Source: Galaxea fascicularis (lineage: Eukaryota; Cnidaria; Anthozoa; Scleractinia; Euphylliidae). From it: 64,000 nucleotides of DNA. The stretch spans positions 35,402,970 through 35,466,969 of the forward strand of contig OX419337.1 of assembly GCA_948470475.1 (NCBI GenBank), written 5' to 3'. Shown here in pieces: positions 26,901 through 38,900 of this stretch. Below the pieces are notes generated by a model, which worked only from the letters and a program-made list of their open reading frames with translations, did no database searches and was not told the DNA's origin. Position numbers and translations under genes: made by a program. The stretch's first letter is position 1. The number at the start of each line of letters is the position of its first letter.

Positions 26901-29900
26901 TTGTATCGTTTTGTTTGATACAGAAAGAGGCGTATTCATCAAATGGGATCACTGGAGTCACAGTGAATAAGTTTTAAATCGCCGGAGTAACTTCATGGAA
27001 TTTGTCACAGTTTCACTTTATAATAACGCGAGAGCAATTAGCGATCGCGATGTAATATGTAATGGCCTTCAACACCTGATTATTACGGATCTCTTCCTAG
27101 CTTTGGCTCCTTCGCTGCATGGGCATGCATACATGACAAGGTGAAATATCTATCTTAGTCTTTTCTATTTCAGCTATTCGACTTGAACACTGTTGCAAAA
27201 TTTTTGTAATGAATGAAATCGTCTCCGAGAGACGTTGTTTTCTTAGTTAAATCTTAAGGTCAACGTCACGCAATTACGTTTCCCTTTTGGGGGTAAATCA
27301 CAGCAATGTTTCTGCACCCCAAGACGGTGGCTAAGTAGGAATTCAACATGTATCACTACATCATAACTTTAAAAGGTGTTAGATGGAGAAAAAGAAGCAG
27401 TTTAGAACGAGGTAAAGGTCACTTGAATTGGACTGAATAGCCGTGCCGATCGGCATCGAGTTACAGTTAATACTTCGCCACCTACTTTGACCTTGTGAAT
27501 TGAAATGTTGAAGGTTATCGCTCTCAGACAGTTTGAAAACGGTATGTAAACTTATAATTAATTGTACAGTAGCCCGTAGGACGCTCAGAATAGCGAGAAA
27601 AGTGTTTGCATTGGTAGACTTTTAATTCATGAGTTAGCTTTGGTGTTCATGTTGATTTCAAGAGCGGTCGCGATGCAAAAATTGACTTAACGTTTCCTTC
27701 TCTCGGCGGGGCACTTTTGTCGGGCCGCGGAAGAAATTTTAACACAACAGAGCGCAAAGAATGCACTTTAAGAAAATACTAATTTCAACGTCAAATTCTA
27801 TGTACCAGTGGGCTTTTTGTGGTGCTGAAGTTAGCTAAATTTTGGTCAATCGCTGAAGCGTTTGAACTAGGCTATTTGTAACAGTTAAGAACGGTTTTAT
27901 ACCAGCAGATTTTTCCAAAAAGATTTGTGCCTTGGAAAGAACTATAGATGTGTTATGTTCTGGCCAAGTTGCATTGATAGACGTCACCGCGTTCATCTAC
28001 ACGAGCGATAACAAAATGCATCATTTTACTCCATTGTCGGCAGCGACATGGCGCTAAAATGGCGTTTTTCAAACTTTCCTCGATTTCAGAAAAAATCAAG
28101 CGCTTCACGATCTTTGAATACTATTTTCGAAAATAACTCACCATAGGTGTTATTTAGGCAAAATATGAAGAATTTCGAAATTTCACGAGTGACGCCGGAT
28201 TCTCGATATTTACAGAAATTGGCTCTTAACAGGTTCTTCTTTTGCTATGGTAACCTTTGTCAAGAAAATAAGCGAACTCATCCGCCATGGGCCTTATTCA
28301 CGCGGCGGCCATATTGGTTATAGACAATAGTTTTTGTACCCCGAGCCTCGAGTTGAAATGTTTGGGAACGAATTTCAGTGCGCAAAAACCAAAGTTTTCA
28401 ATCTCTCGGGACTCAACATGGCCGCCGTGTGAAGGCCTATAGGATTGCTTATTTCTTTTACTCCATTACTAATTGAGTATCAGCTGATTAAGACAAATGT
28501 AGTATTGACCCATTGAAGTATAAGTGCTGGAAAGTTATTGCAATCATTGTTAGCCACCGTCAAGGCAAAACAAGTTTTATTTAGATGTATGGCGCTCGAG
28601 AATGGTGAAGAGAACATGTATTTTGATGCATGGTGGGGCTTTAAAAGATATGTTGCTATTTTTAGTGTTATAGACCCTTTCCGTAGTTTTGCAGGTTTCT
28701 TCATTGTAAATCAGTATAGATTCATATATTTCTTTATTATTTGCAAGTGGTACCTTTATCATCCCGTTTTCCCGATAGAGGCGGTGTATATCATATTTAA
28801 GTCTGTACTTGAAAACAAAGTCCTCGTTTTGTTCGCTGTTAGAACCTTGTGTGGCCACGAAGAGGACATAATACTTAGCACCGAGGTCGACTCTAAGCCA
28901 GGGATATTTATCCTCTGATTGAGGCTTGGAGCACCAGGCAGAAAGGCATGCGCCAGGGAAGAGAAGACGGCCGAAATGAGGAGGCGACATGCATCGTTCC
29001 GATGACGCAGTCATATTGTCAACTATCACACTGTTCTCTTGGAAGACAAAAAGAGTTAACAGGTAAATGTTACTAACAGTGAACATAATCAGTGCTCAGT
29101 TCGCGCCAAGTGGTGTGTAAGACGACACCTGTCAAGAGATTAGGGAGCTTTAGCAGCGGCGACGGCGACTGGGCATCGAAAACGTCATTTCATAAAATTA
29201 CTTCTCGTTTTCCTAACTCTTCCGCGATTATCTCAATTTGTTCAACATGGAGAATGCTGAGGAACTCCCTAGGGTCTAAATTTCTATGAACGGCGTTAAA
29301 GTAAGACAAAAGAAACAAAAATTTATCGTCATGCGCTCACATTCTCGAGAAAACCTAAAATTTGGTCGTTTCACATCGTTGTTTTGCAGTCTAAGGACGG
29401 CAATGAAATGTACCAAACTGTAAAACGCACGTGCATTTATTAAGCCTACTGTTTTGTGGCTTTCTCGTCTCCGTTGTCTCTTTGCTAAAGCTCCCTACAT
29501 ACCACGGTCAACAGAGGACCTGCGGACAGGTGGTCAGCTTATCTTTCAGATAAGAAGTGAGTCTAAACTTAGTCTTATGAAGGGGACATCAAATCTAATT
29601 ATGCATTTGTGTGCTGAAATATATGCCGAAAATCATAGAAAGTTAGATAAACCCATAAGTAAAAGACGATGTCGTAACAGCGGTTAAATTTCACCTGCGA
29701 TCCAAATGGAAAACAAAATACAACAGAAGGGTCGGCAGATGGAGATCAGGAGGGAGACTTACTCCAAATAAGAGGAAGAAGAAACTTTGCATGGCTTGAG
29801 TCCTGGATAAGAGGATCGACCGCAGACAGAAAATTTGTCGCACCCGACCATTTCCGATGAAAGTTATTTTTATATACACAGGATTCGTACACTTATTCAG

Positions 29901-32900
29901 GCCAAAAATTCGAGGACTTTTCAAGGACTTTCCAAGACCCTATTTTAAAATTTAAGGACGTCTCAAAACGAGAGCATAAAACGTTTAGAGAAGGCTGTGA
30001 AGAATTGCATGTCTATGGGGCTAAGAGAGACCTTTAGGTAAAGTTTTCAGACATTCCCATCTTTGGGGAGTGTAACCTTCGGGTTTGTTTCCCAACATAT
30101 AGATTGGTTTAAGATATTGGAGAAAGATCTCTACCTTAGGGAACGTCTTTTTATTTCTACAAAGCCATACATAGTGTCTGTCCAGCAAGAGGCAGATATT
30201 CATCTGGAGGTGATTATCAGAGGAATCTGGTTTTAAACCTAACGCTATGAAATATTTAACTGGTAGTTTCCTGGAATAATTTTACTTAAGCTGGTGTATT
30301 AAGGAGTTCCAGAAAGTAGATACTTTAGAGCATGACCAGAAAAGGTGACACAGTTTTTCATGTTCTTAGATAAGATAAGATAGATAATTTATTTAATGTC
30401 AAATACACAGGGGGTGGTCTCCCAATCCCCCGAGCCACAGGCTCATGATAAAAGTATTTGACAATATAAAAGAAAAACTAATATCTTAGAATAGCAACTA
30501 ATTCAATTAAAAAATAACATCTATAAAAGTAAATCGGGTCAAAGGCAATTGCTGCATTGACAGCTGATGAAATTTAACTTAGTTAAAAGTCTCCGAAAGG
30601 ATGATGCATTAGGTGCGTTTTTTACAGCAATTGGCAACTGGTTCCAGATGTGTGAGATCATGTACGCATATGAGCCATGAAGGAATCTACTGTTGTATGA
30701 AGTTTGTACAACATTTAGACCATTGCTTCTAAGATTATATGGTGTAACTCGGGGTTTGAATAAATTAGGTACATAGCCTGGACCATTCTCCTTAAAACAT
30801 TTAAAAAAATATCATCAGAGATTGTTCTATGCGTCTATGTTCCAGTGTATTTATATCTACCATCCTAAGAATTGATTCATAATCAGTGCTTTTCCCGATG
30901 TTCATTATAGTTACAAAAGGAGCAGTTTGGGAGATTTTGAACTCCGATTTTTGCTAAAATGTCATTGGTCGATATTCGTCTGTGCAGCAGTTTTTAATTG
31001 GAAGTGCAATCTTAGTACGCTTAAGTGCTGGTTCATAGCTTTCCCTCCAGTTGGTGTATACATATTCCACATTGCAATCATCTTTTCATTTCTGTTAAGT
31101 TTGATTTGTAGGTATCAAATCAATTTTAAGACTCCTAAAATTCAAGGGTTTTCAGGAGTTTTCAAGATGGCTTCGTACGAACCCTGTATACAGCACACAC
31201 GTTTAAGACCAAGCAGATATAGTCATACCTGGTTTAAATTCTATTTTCATGCAGATCGTGGAATTCCACTTCTGAGGAATGATTCTGATGTAGTTAAATG
31301 ACCGTAAAACGACATATTTTCTTTCGGTCTAAAAAAGAAAAACAGCATTATCATTACAAATTTGCAATACAAATTAGTATCGAAACTTCCCTCGTCTTTT
31401 TCTGAAGTCTGGCTACGGCTCTACCTAAGGTTGAAAAAAGCCACTGAATCGCAAAGGCAGCGTTAATACCTGCGACGATAGCCCATATTTTCAACATATG
31501 TTTGCTTGTTTTTTATATTTACCTCAGTTTCAAAACTCCAGTTCCCTCCATCCATGCTTGTATTAATTCGGTACAATTGTATCGAAGAGTTTATAAAAAT
31601 TAATTCCATTTTGTCAAGCTTTCTATTACGATGGTAGCTAAGTTTTGCTTGAAGCCATTGATTCGTATCATTATAATACGAACACCATTCTTCACCGTCA
31701 AGATTTGCCCTTCCTTTCAACGCTTTGGCTGCACTGTAATCGAGAGGGTTTCTTTGGCTGGAGGCAAGAAACGCTGAATCGGGAATCACTCCGGGGTCAC
31801 TGACTCCAAGTGCCCTGTGAGGTACTACAAAAGTGGAAGAGGATGTGGTTGTATTAATGATCAGTGTCTTTAGTTGTTTAACACTATCCAGAAACCAGGG
31901 GAGGGTGGAAGGGGTAGCACCTACATATGTCACTTTTCAGAAATATTTATCTGAAAACAATGTGGTGGGGCACGTGTCGTTGGGTTGATGTTATCACGAC
32001 AATAAACGTTTGTCAGGCAGACTCCAGTTTTTAACGCTATTATGGTAGACACCGTGTTATAATGCTATCATTGTTAACTGATGAGCTGGTCCTGATGTTG
32101 ATAACAGTTTTGGTGTCTTCCTATAATGTTTAGAGAAAATGTTGAATCTAAGATTGCAGATTCAAGATGGCAGCGAATTGCAACTCATGACGTAATCCCC
32201 GCTTAAAATGACACTATAATTTAGGGTGGTGCGGCTCAAAAGAAACATCCTATCAGAGCGTCATTGTCATAGCTATTGGAGTTCAGAGAGGGACGAGAAT
32301 CCCTGTCTGGATAAGGTTAAAGCACAGTTAGTGCAACAAGGCTAAATTTGCTCTTTCAAAGATGAGCTCTTGAACAGCATGAACTTTTATTTCAGATTAA
32401 TTACAAATCAAACAAATTTCTCAGAAAAAAAATTTGACTTGACTTAACATGTCCTGACCTTGCGTTTAAAAATAGCTTTTGCGGCTATTTGAAAGTGCCA
32501 ATTTAAACCTCAGTTAACTTTTAATTGTGTATTTAAGTGGATTTGGCATGATAGTCGGCTTTCGATTTGTGTGCATAGTGACCTGGCCTTTGTGTAGAAG
32601 CGAGGCTAGAGGTAAACTTGTTTTGGTACAAACCTCTGTCTGTCTTTCCTGCGCAAATGGGGACTTGTCAGTATGAGGACAACTTGATTTCAGGCTTTTT
32701 TTTTCACTACTGCTTTAAGTAGTGTTCAAAACCGCGACGATCACTTAAATCTTCATTTCATGAGAAAAGCAATTAGGTCTATACGAAAACAAGGTCACAG
32801 CCTCGTTTCCGATCATAGGCCAGGTTATTGAACATGCAATTGTAAAATGGGCTATTGTAAGAGAAGGCTATGCAGAAGGCCAGAGCCAAAGACGAAATCC

Positions 32901-35900
32901 AATTTTTGGGTCACAGACTTATTCGCTTCAAATCTCTTACCGTCATAATAAAACACTTCCATGTCATCCCACGTAAATAAAACCGTTTCAGCGAGAAGAC
33001 CAAAACCATACACCTCTTTACGTAAATCATAATCATTCGGCAAACTGAAGGTTCGTCCCAAATACGAACTGCTCTCTCGAAGGTACAGCACGCTGTCGAA
33101 TCCAAGAGTGAGATCACCGTTGCCAAAAATGGGTCCTTTCTGTGGAGAATGTGTGGCTGCGAAGTCAGTAAAGTTTTTATTGACACCCATTTTAAAAGGT
33201 TCCAAGCCCAAGGGGTTGTTAAGGCTAAATATGAAGGCTGAAAAACTTGAAATTCGTCGCCAGTCGGAACCTAGAAGGAAAAACATTTCAAACAGTTAAT
33301 AACTGCAAACTTTACATAAATCCGCTCCTCGATCACAGGTCAAACAGTCACCAGCTGACTTTGTTTCTGCTCGGCCTATAACAGCATGGTCACCACCCAT
33401 TGATGGATGTTGCTGAATACTCAGCACAGAAAGACCAGGAGTTATACTATATTTCCTGTATGGCATTTTGGTGTGTCACAGGATACCCAGCATGAAGTAT
33501 AGCATTACCTCTTTTGGAAGACTTACCAGAGAAATCCTCCCTGGATGATATGCTAGTCTTTCGTAGATTTCTCAGTATGACGTGACTTGGCGCATTATTA
33601 ACAACGTATTAACCGAGAACGAGGGATTTACCGGAAAATCTGAAAGCGAGGTCAATACAGAAGGGCCGAGGTTTCAGATTTTCCCGCAAAGACCGAACGT
33701 TGGAGGTTAATAAGTTGTTTATTATATGGCTTTTAAAAACCAGCTTAAAGTTGGTTCAAGCGGAAGTGATAACTTTACAACCGGTGCTGCTGTGCCTCAG
33801 AATAAGCGTCCCTCGCTTCACGTTTTCAAGAGCCAAGACAAAGAGTGGCTTCAAAATCACACAATCAAGTATCCACCTTACCTCCCCAATTCTGATCTAA
33901 GAATCCGCCAAAGACAAACTCTCTAACCCGCACCAGCGTTATGGTAGGACCTTTATTGTCGCATCGTGAATGAAAGTCATAAGCAGTAAAGCCATCCGAC
34001 TTGGCATGGTAACAGCGTGTCCACGTGCTAAAGTTAGGAGTTACTTCAGAGACCATGGACTCCAAAGCCTGGTGGTATTTCTCGTTTTGTCCCAAAATAT
34101 ATGAAGTGAATTTCACTAAAGAAAACACCGATCAAGATTGATCGACTATTAACCCTTTGCATACTAAGGGGGGGTGGTTTTTTTTTAAGAAAATACAAGC
34201 CCTGTGACTAATAATGCTTGCCAAGCGAAGACATTACACAGAAACCTCATAACACCATATATATTTATAAAGAGCATAAAATTCTTGTTCTTATAAGATT
34301 AACAAATTATGGGATATATGAAAACACGTGACATCACCCGTGCATAATTTGCATAATTATGCAAATTTTCAAAAGACAATAAAATATCAATTGTTAAGAA
34401 GAGAAAAATTCCATCAATATCCATCTTGTTGTAACAAATGATCTCTCACAAGGTAGAATTCAAAAGATAAAAGACTGCAAAGGTGTCTCTCTAGTAAACA
34501 GTTTACAAATCAGTACTTATATAAGCTGCAAGGTTTCCTCTGGAAAGATAAATTTTGAAAATTTTGACAAGAGAAACAGTTACAGTAAATCTCAATCAAC
34601 TCATTCATAGCATGTAATATTTTGTACATTTCATTTGAGCACTCATCAACAGCCTCTAACAAAGTCTAATTTCGCAGTGATCTCCTTCTGCCCCTCTGCA
34701 ATGGCCTCCCTACTCCCTCCTTGAGTCGTCTGGGGCCATTGTAACGGTCGTCATCAAAGTAATAATTCTGTAATGTGTGGTACCTCTTAAAACAAGGGTC
34801 CGGACACATTCTAACTCCACAAACAGCACAGGTGTATACAGTCTTCACTTCTTGAATGTGGACCTTACATGTGGATCTAGTGTCATGACTTATAAGGTGA
34901 TGGAAATGGTCATGGTTGAACCTGATGTCAGGGATAGCAACTGGGATCTGATGCAATCCTGTGTCTCTCCTGAAGCATTTGCCTTCAACTAATGTCTTAA
35001 GCACTGACTTCCTGAACTCAAGACTGCTGACTGACTGCATTTGACATACACACTTCTATCATGTAGAAAAACACCTCGTAATACCACACCACTCCCCTCA
35101 TGAGTCGGGCATATGCAACAGCCCTTTGGTCTGACAAATCTACCCCACCCATATAGGCATTATAGAAGTCAATTACACCTGGCCGAGCAAAGTCCTTCTT
35201 TTCCCAATTCCCATTGACTTTAACAGAGCGCTGGACAATGCTGTGGTCAGTTTCACTTGTGGGAGTGGTAGCCAAAACACTGACTGGTTTTCGGTCACGC
35301 CATGTCACACACGTCACGTTTCCCTTTTGCCTAAACAAACTGTCCCCCCTTTTGAGCTGTTTGACTTTCCTTTCTTTAGCACCACAAATTTCTCTTGGTA
35401 GGCCTGACCTATTGGATCTAACTGTCCCACATGCAAGAGTTTTTCTTTCTTCAAGTTCCTTGAACAAAGCCACTGAAGTGTAGAAGTTGTCCATGAGCAC
35501 ATAATATCCCTTGTCTAAATAGGGTTCAATGACTGACATAACTGCTCTTCTACCCAAATCTCTCTGGACTGCATTACCTTCCTTACCAGTATAAACCTTG
35601 CTGTTCAACAAATAGCCACTACTGGATTCTGCAAGAGTAAAGGTCTTGATTCCAAATCTCCCCGGCTTTATTGGAATGAACTGTCGGAAGTGCACTTTTC
35701 CTTTGAACTTGATCAAAGTTTCATCAATGGCAAGCTGCCTGTTAGGCTTATACACTTGCTGAAACTTAGGTATCATGGGCGTAGCTACCTGTACGCACGG
35801 TATGCACGTGCCTACCTGAAAAAATCGAAAATAAGAAATTAAATCAAAGAAAATAGAAACAAAAACAAAATGAATGAAAAGACAAATAAATTAAAGATAA

Positions 35901-38900
35901 CTATTTCAGTAAAAAGCAGAATTTGCTTCTGTATTCATTTCACTCTGATTGTTTCTTTGAAATCAGTGATGTTGATAAAACAACAGACAGTGTTTTTCCA
36001 CACCAAATGTGCGACGGCGGTGGGGGGAAGAGATTTGGAAAATTGTGCTACCAGTGGAAAAATCCTGGCTACGCCCCTGGGTATTACCAAGTCAAGGAAT
36101 GGCTGAATCTTGTACAACCTATTGTAATCAGCTGAGTCAGCCCTGGGTGCCTGGGTGTTGTCTGCAAAGTGCAGGTATCGCAAAATCTGGAGGAACCTAT
36201 CCCTGGGCATTATGCTAGGGAAAAATGGAGAATTTAGAGAAGGATCTGTGCTCCAATAGGAGCTAAGGTTTGGTTTAGTGACTAAACCCACGTTTAGATA
36301 CAGGCTGACCCAAGCCTTCATTTCATCTAATGTGACCGGATACCACACAGAATGTTCTTCAGGCCCCCTTTTCTGTTCTGCATATAAATTAGTTTGTTCA
36401 ACAAGGAACTGCCATACCTCTTCAGTGAAGAACAGTGAAAAGAAATCCAGGCAAGATCGAAGGTTTTCATAATCAACATTTATTCCAACCTCTTCTTGAA
36501 ATTCTACATCTTCCCTACGATTGATTTCCTCAGACCAGTCGCTTTCCTCCACATCGTCATCCATTTCCTCGTCCGTTTCCTCGTCAGATGTGCGTTCGTC
36601 AGAATCCTCTTGGCTGGATCGCGACTCATCTGAGTAAAACTCGTCCTCAGAGACTCGGTGCTCCGTAAAATGTGCCAGAGGCAACTCGTCTTCATCAACG
36701 AACTGAATATTTACACCGCTTCGACCATTTCTGGGGTCAGAATCTAACGAAGCATCATTTCTAGCAGCCGCCATTTTTAAATCGCGCACGTAAACACTGT
36801 GCTAGCAAAAAAACCTCGATAATTTCCTTCAAAACGATCCAAACTCGACCAAATCTATGATATTTCAGAAAAATACTTTATGTAAGCTATCCCAAAACAA
36901 ACTATTAGTTTCCAGGCCCTAAGAAATGAACTTGGGGCTCACCGTAAGTTAGGCTGTATTTATCTGGACACATGTGTCCAGCTAGTATGTTAAGAGTTAA
37001 AACAGTTAACACTTAATGACTAGTCCAGAGGGGAACAGTGAAGTGTATTTCCCGAGAATCTCAATGTTTCCCGACACGAAGTCGAGGGAAACATTGAGAT
37101 TCGAGGAAAAAAAAATTCACTGTTCCCCAAGGGACCAGTCATTAAGTGATTTGTTATATAGCAAAACAGATGGATCAAATGGATGGAAAACAAAAACAAA
37201 AGCAAATTTTGAATAACGCGCTGAGATTCCAGCGACAACATCAGGCCACCTTCAACTGCACGCCCTGATCATGTGCAACAGCAGTCAACATTTCGCGAGT
37301 AACAGTGAACTGTTTCCCGTTTGACATCATAGTTTTTGTAATGTTACCCGCTCATGGCATTTGGCGGTAAACAGTTCCATTGTTAGATATCATATGACCG
37401 TGAACTAGCAAATGAATGGGCGCACTGTATCGGGAAAAACGCCAGCCATATAACAAATTCCAGTTAAAGAACTTTAACATTCAGGGCCGAGTTGCTCGAA
37501 GCATGGTTGTCGCTAACCATTGGTTAAGTTGTATTAATACCTATAGGTTGTCATGGTATTTAATTAACCTTGGTTAGCGCTAACCATGCTTCGAGCAGCT
37601 CAGAGGCGAGTAATGCGAACAGTATTAAACTACTGGTCAGGTTAACGACGCGTTTGAAAACCCGGGCTGCTCTATTTTGACGAAATCTTTCTAGACATTA
37701 CAAATATATCAAAAAAGTCAAGAACAAGGACAGTCGTCACAGAAACGGAAATAAGGTCAAATTATAAAAGAACAAGCTACATTCTGCATGTGAATTGCAC
37801 TACACCTCACGAGGGGAGAACCCGAGATCCTCATCCGTGTATCCAAAAACACAACAGTAACAAGCTAAGCAGCACGAAAATTAACAACCAAAAGTCGGAC
37901 TAGCTTTGAAAATATGCACTGAACTTTGCACGTTTATTACGCAGTTGGGAATCCTTATGTGATACAAGGCCAGATTGCCACCACCTAAATGCTACCGGAA
38001 CTTCAAACGCAATTTTTGACGAGTTGGCTTCACCGGAAGGTGTCTGATGAGTCTCTAGGAAACATGCGTGTCAGACTAGCCATGAAAATATGTAAAAATA
38101 TACCACAAGAAAAAAGGTTTTCTTGCATATTCACGTCATTATTTTGTGTGGAGCCATGTCCTTGCAGCTTTATTGGTCATTATAATAAACAAAAAAACCA
38201 ATAAATTTCAATAATAAATGGATAAAAATTAAATTAAATAGAGACCAAAGGGGTTAGCACGAACGGGACATGTGACCCACGCAAGGCGCAAACCCAACCA
38301 AGTACTGTATACAAAATTTCATAACCAATCCTACCTCCATACTTCATCCAAAAACTCACGGAGAAATCATTTTTGCACAGCTGAGGGCTTCCTGGACAGT
38401 TCTTTTCAAAACTTCCTAGGATCACGTGACCCCTACCCTGCAGACTCATTACACTTGGGTCCATGGTTACACCGTCACCGACCACGTGACCTTTCCACGA
38501 AGAACTGTCATCAGTGATGTTAGAAGCGCCGTTAGAGGTTGACAAGGTCCAATGAATGTTATCTGTTGGCAAGGTAGGATGTGTTATCTGAGGTTTTGAA
38601 TGATGGGGGTAGTCTACAAAGAAACTGTGGTGCTGCGTCGGTCGGGAGGTGGGGAGGGGAGGATTGTACACAAGAATTTGGTTTTATCAACGGAGTTGAT
38701 AATGTAAATTGTCCACTATACAGGGATTCTGAAAGCTGCCGTTTCAAGCGTTGCCCGTTGTCAGAGCGAATCGAGGAATTATGGGCTGTGTTTGGTTTAT
38801 ATAGAGGAGATAGAGCTACGCTATTGGTGCTAACACCAAATTGTTGTATCTGAGGTTCTGTTCGTATCAGAACCTTTTATTGAGCAGACTAATAACTTTG

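Larger units (their letters stand above)
23268..28229. mobile_element. 5-kb foldback structure bounded by TTAA
   Basis: Left arm about 23268-24840 and right arm about 26650-28229 are reverse complements over 1.57 kb, with only scattered differences (a 5-bp insertion AATTG near 27427 and single substitutions). Both outer borders are TTAA. The central 1.8 kb contains a diverged direct copy of part of the right arm, interrupted by a Harbinger-type MITE. No transposase was recognised. It occupies the intron between F5/8 C exons 11 and 12. Confidence 0.8.
34149..37000 (-). mobile_element. piggyBac-family DNA transposon
   Basis: The element is bordered by TTAA at 34149-34152 and 36997-37000. Its ends start CCCTTTGCATACTA on the left and CTCTTAACATACTA (reverse complement) on the right, typical short piggyBac inverted repeats. 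It encodes a minus-strand transposase in three pieces, split by a 306-bp insertion and a frameshift. It sits in the intron between gene 1 exons 7 and 8, 34 bp from the exon 8 acceptor. Confidence 0.92.
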
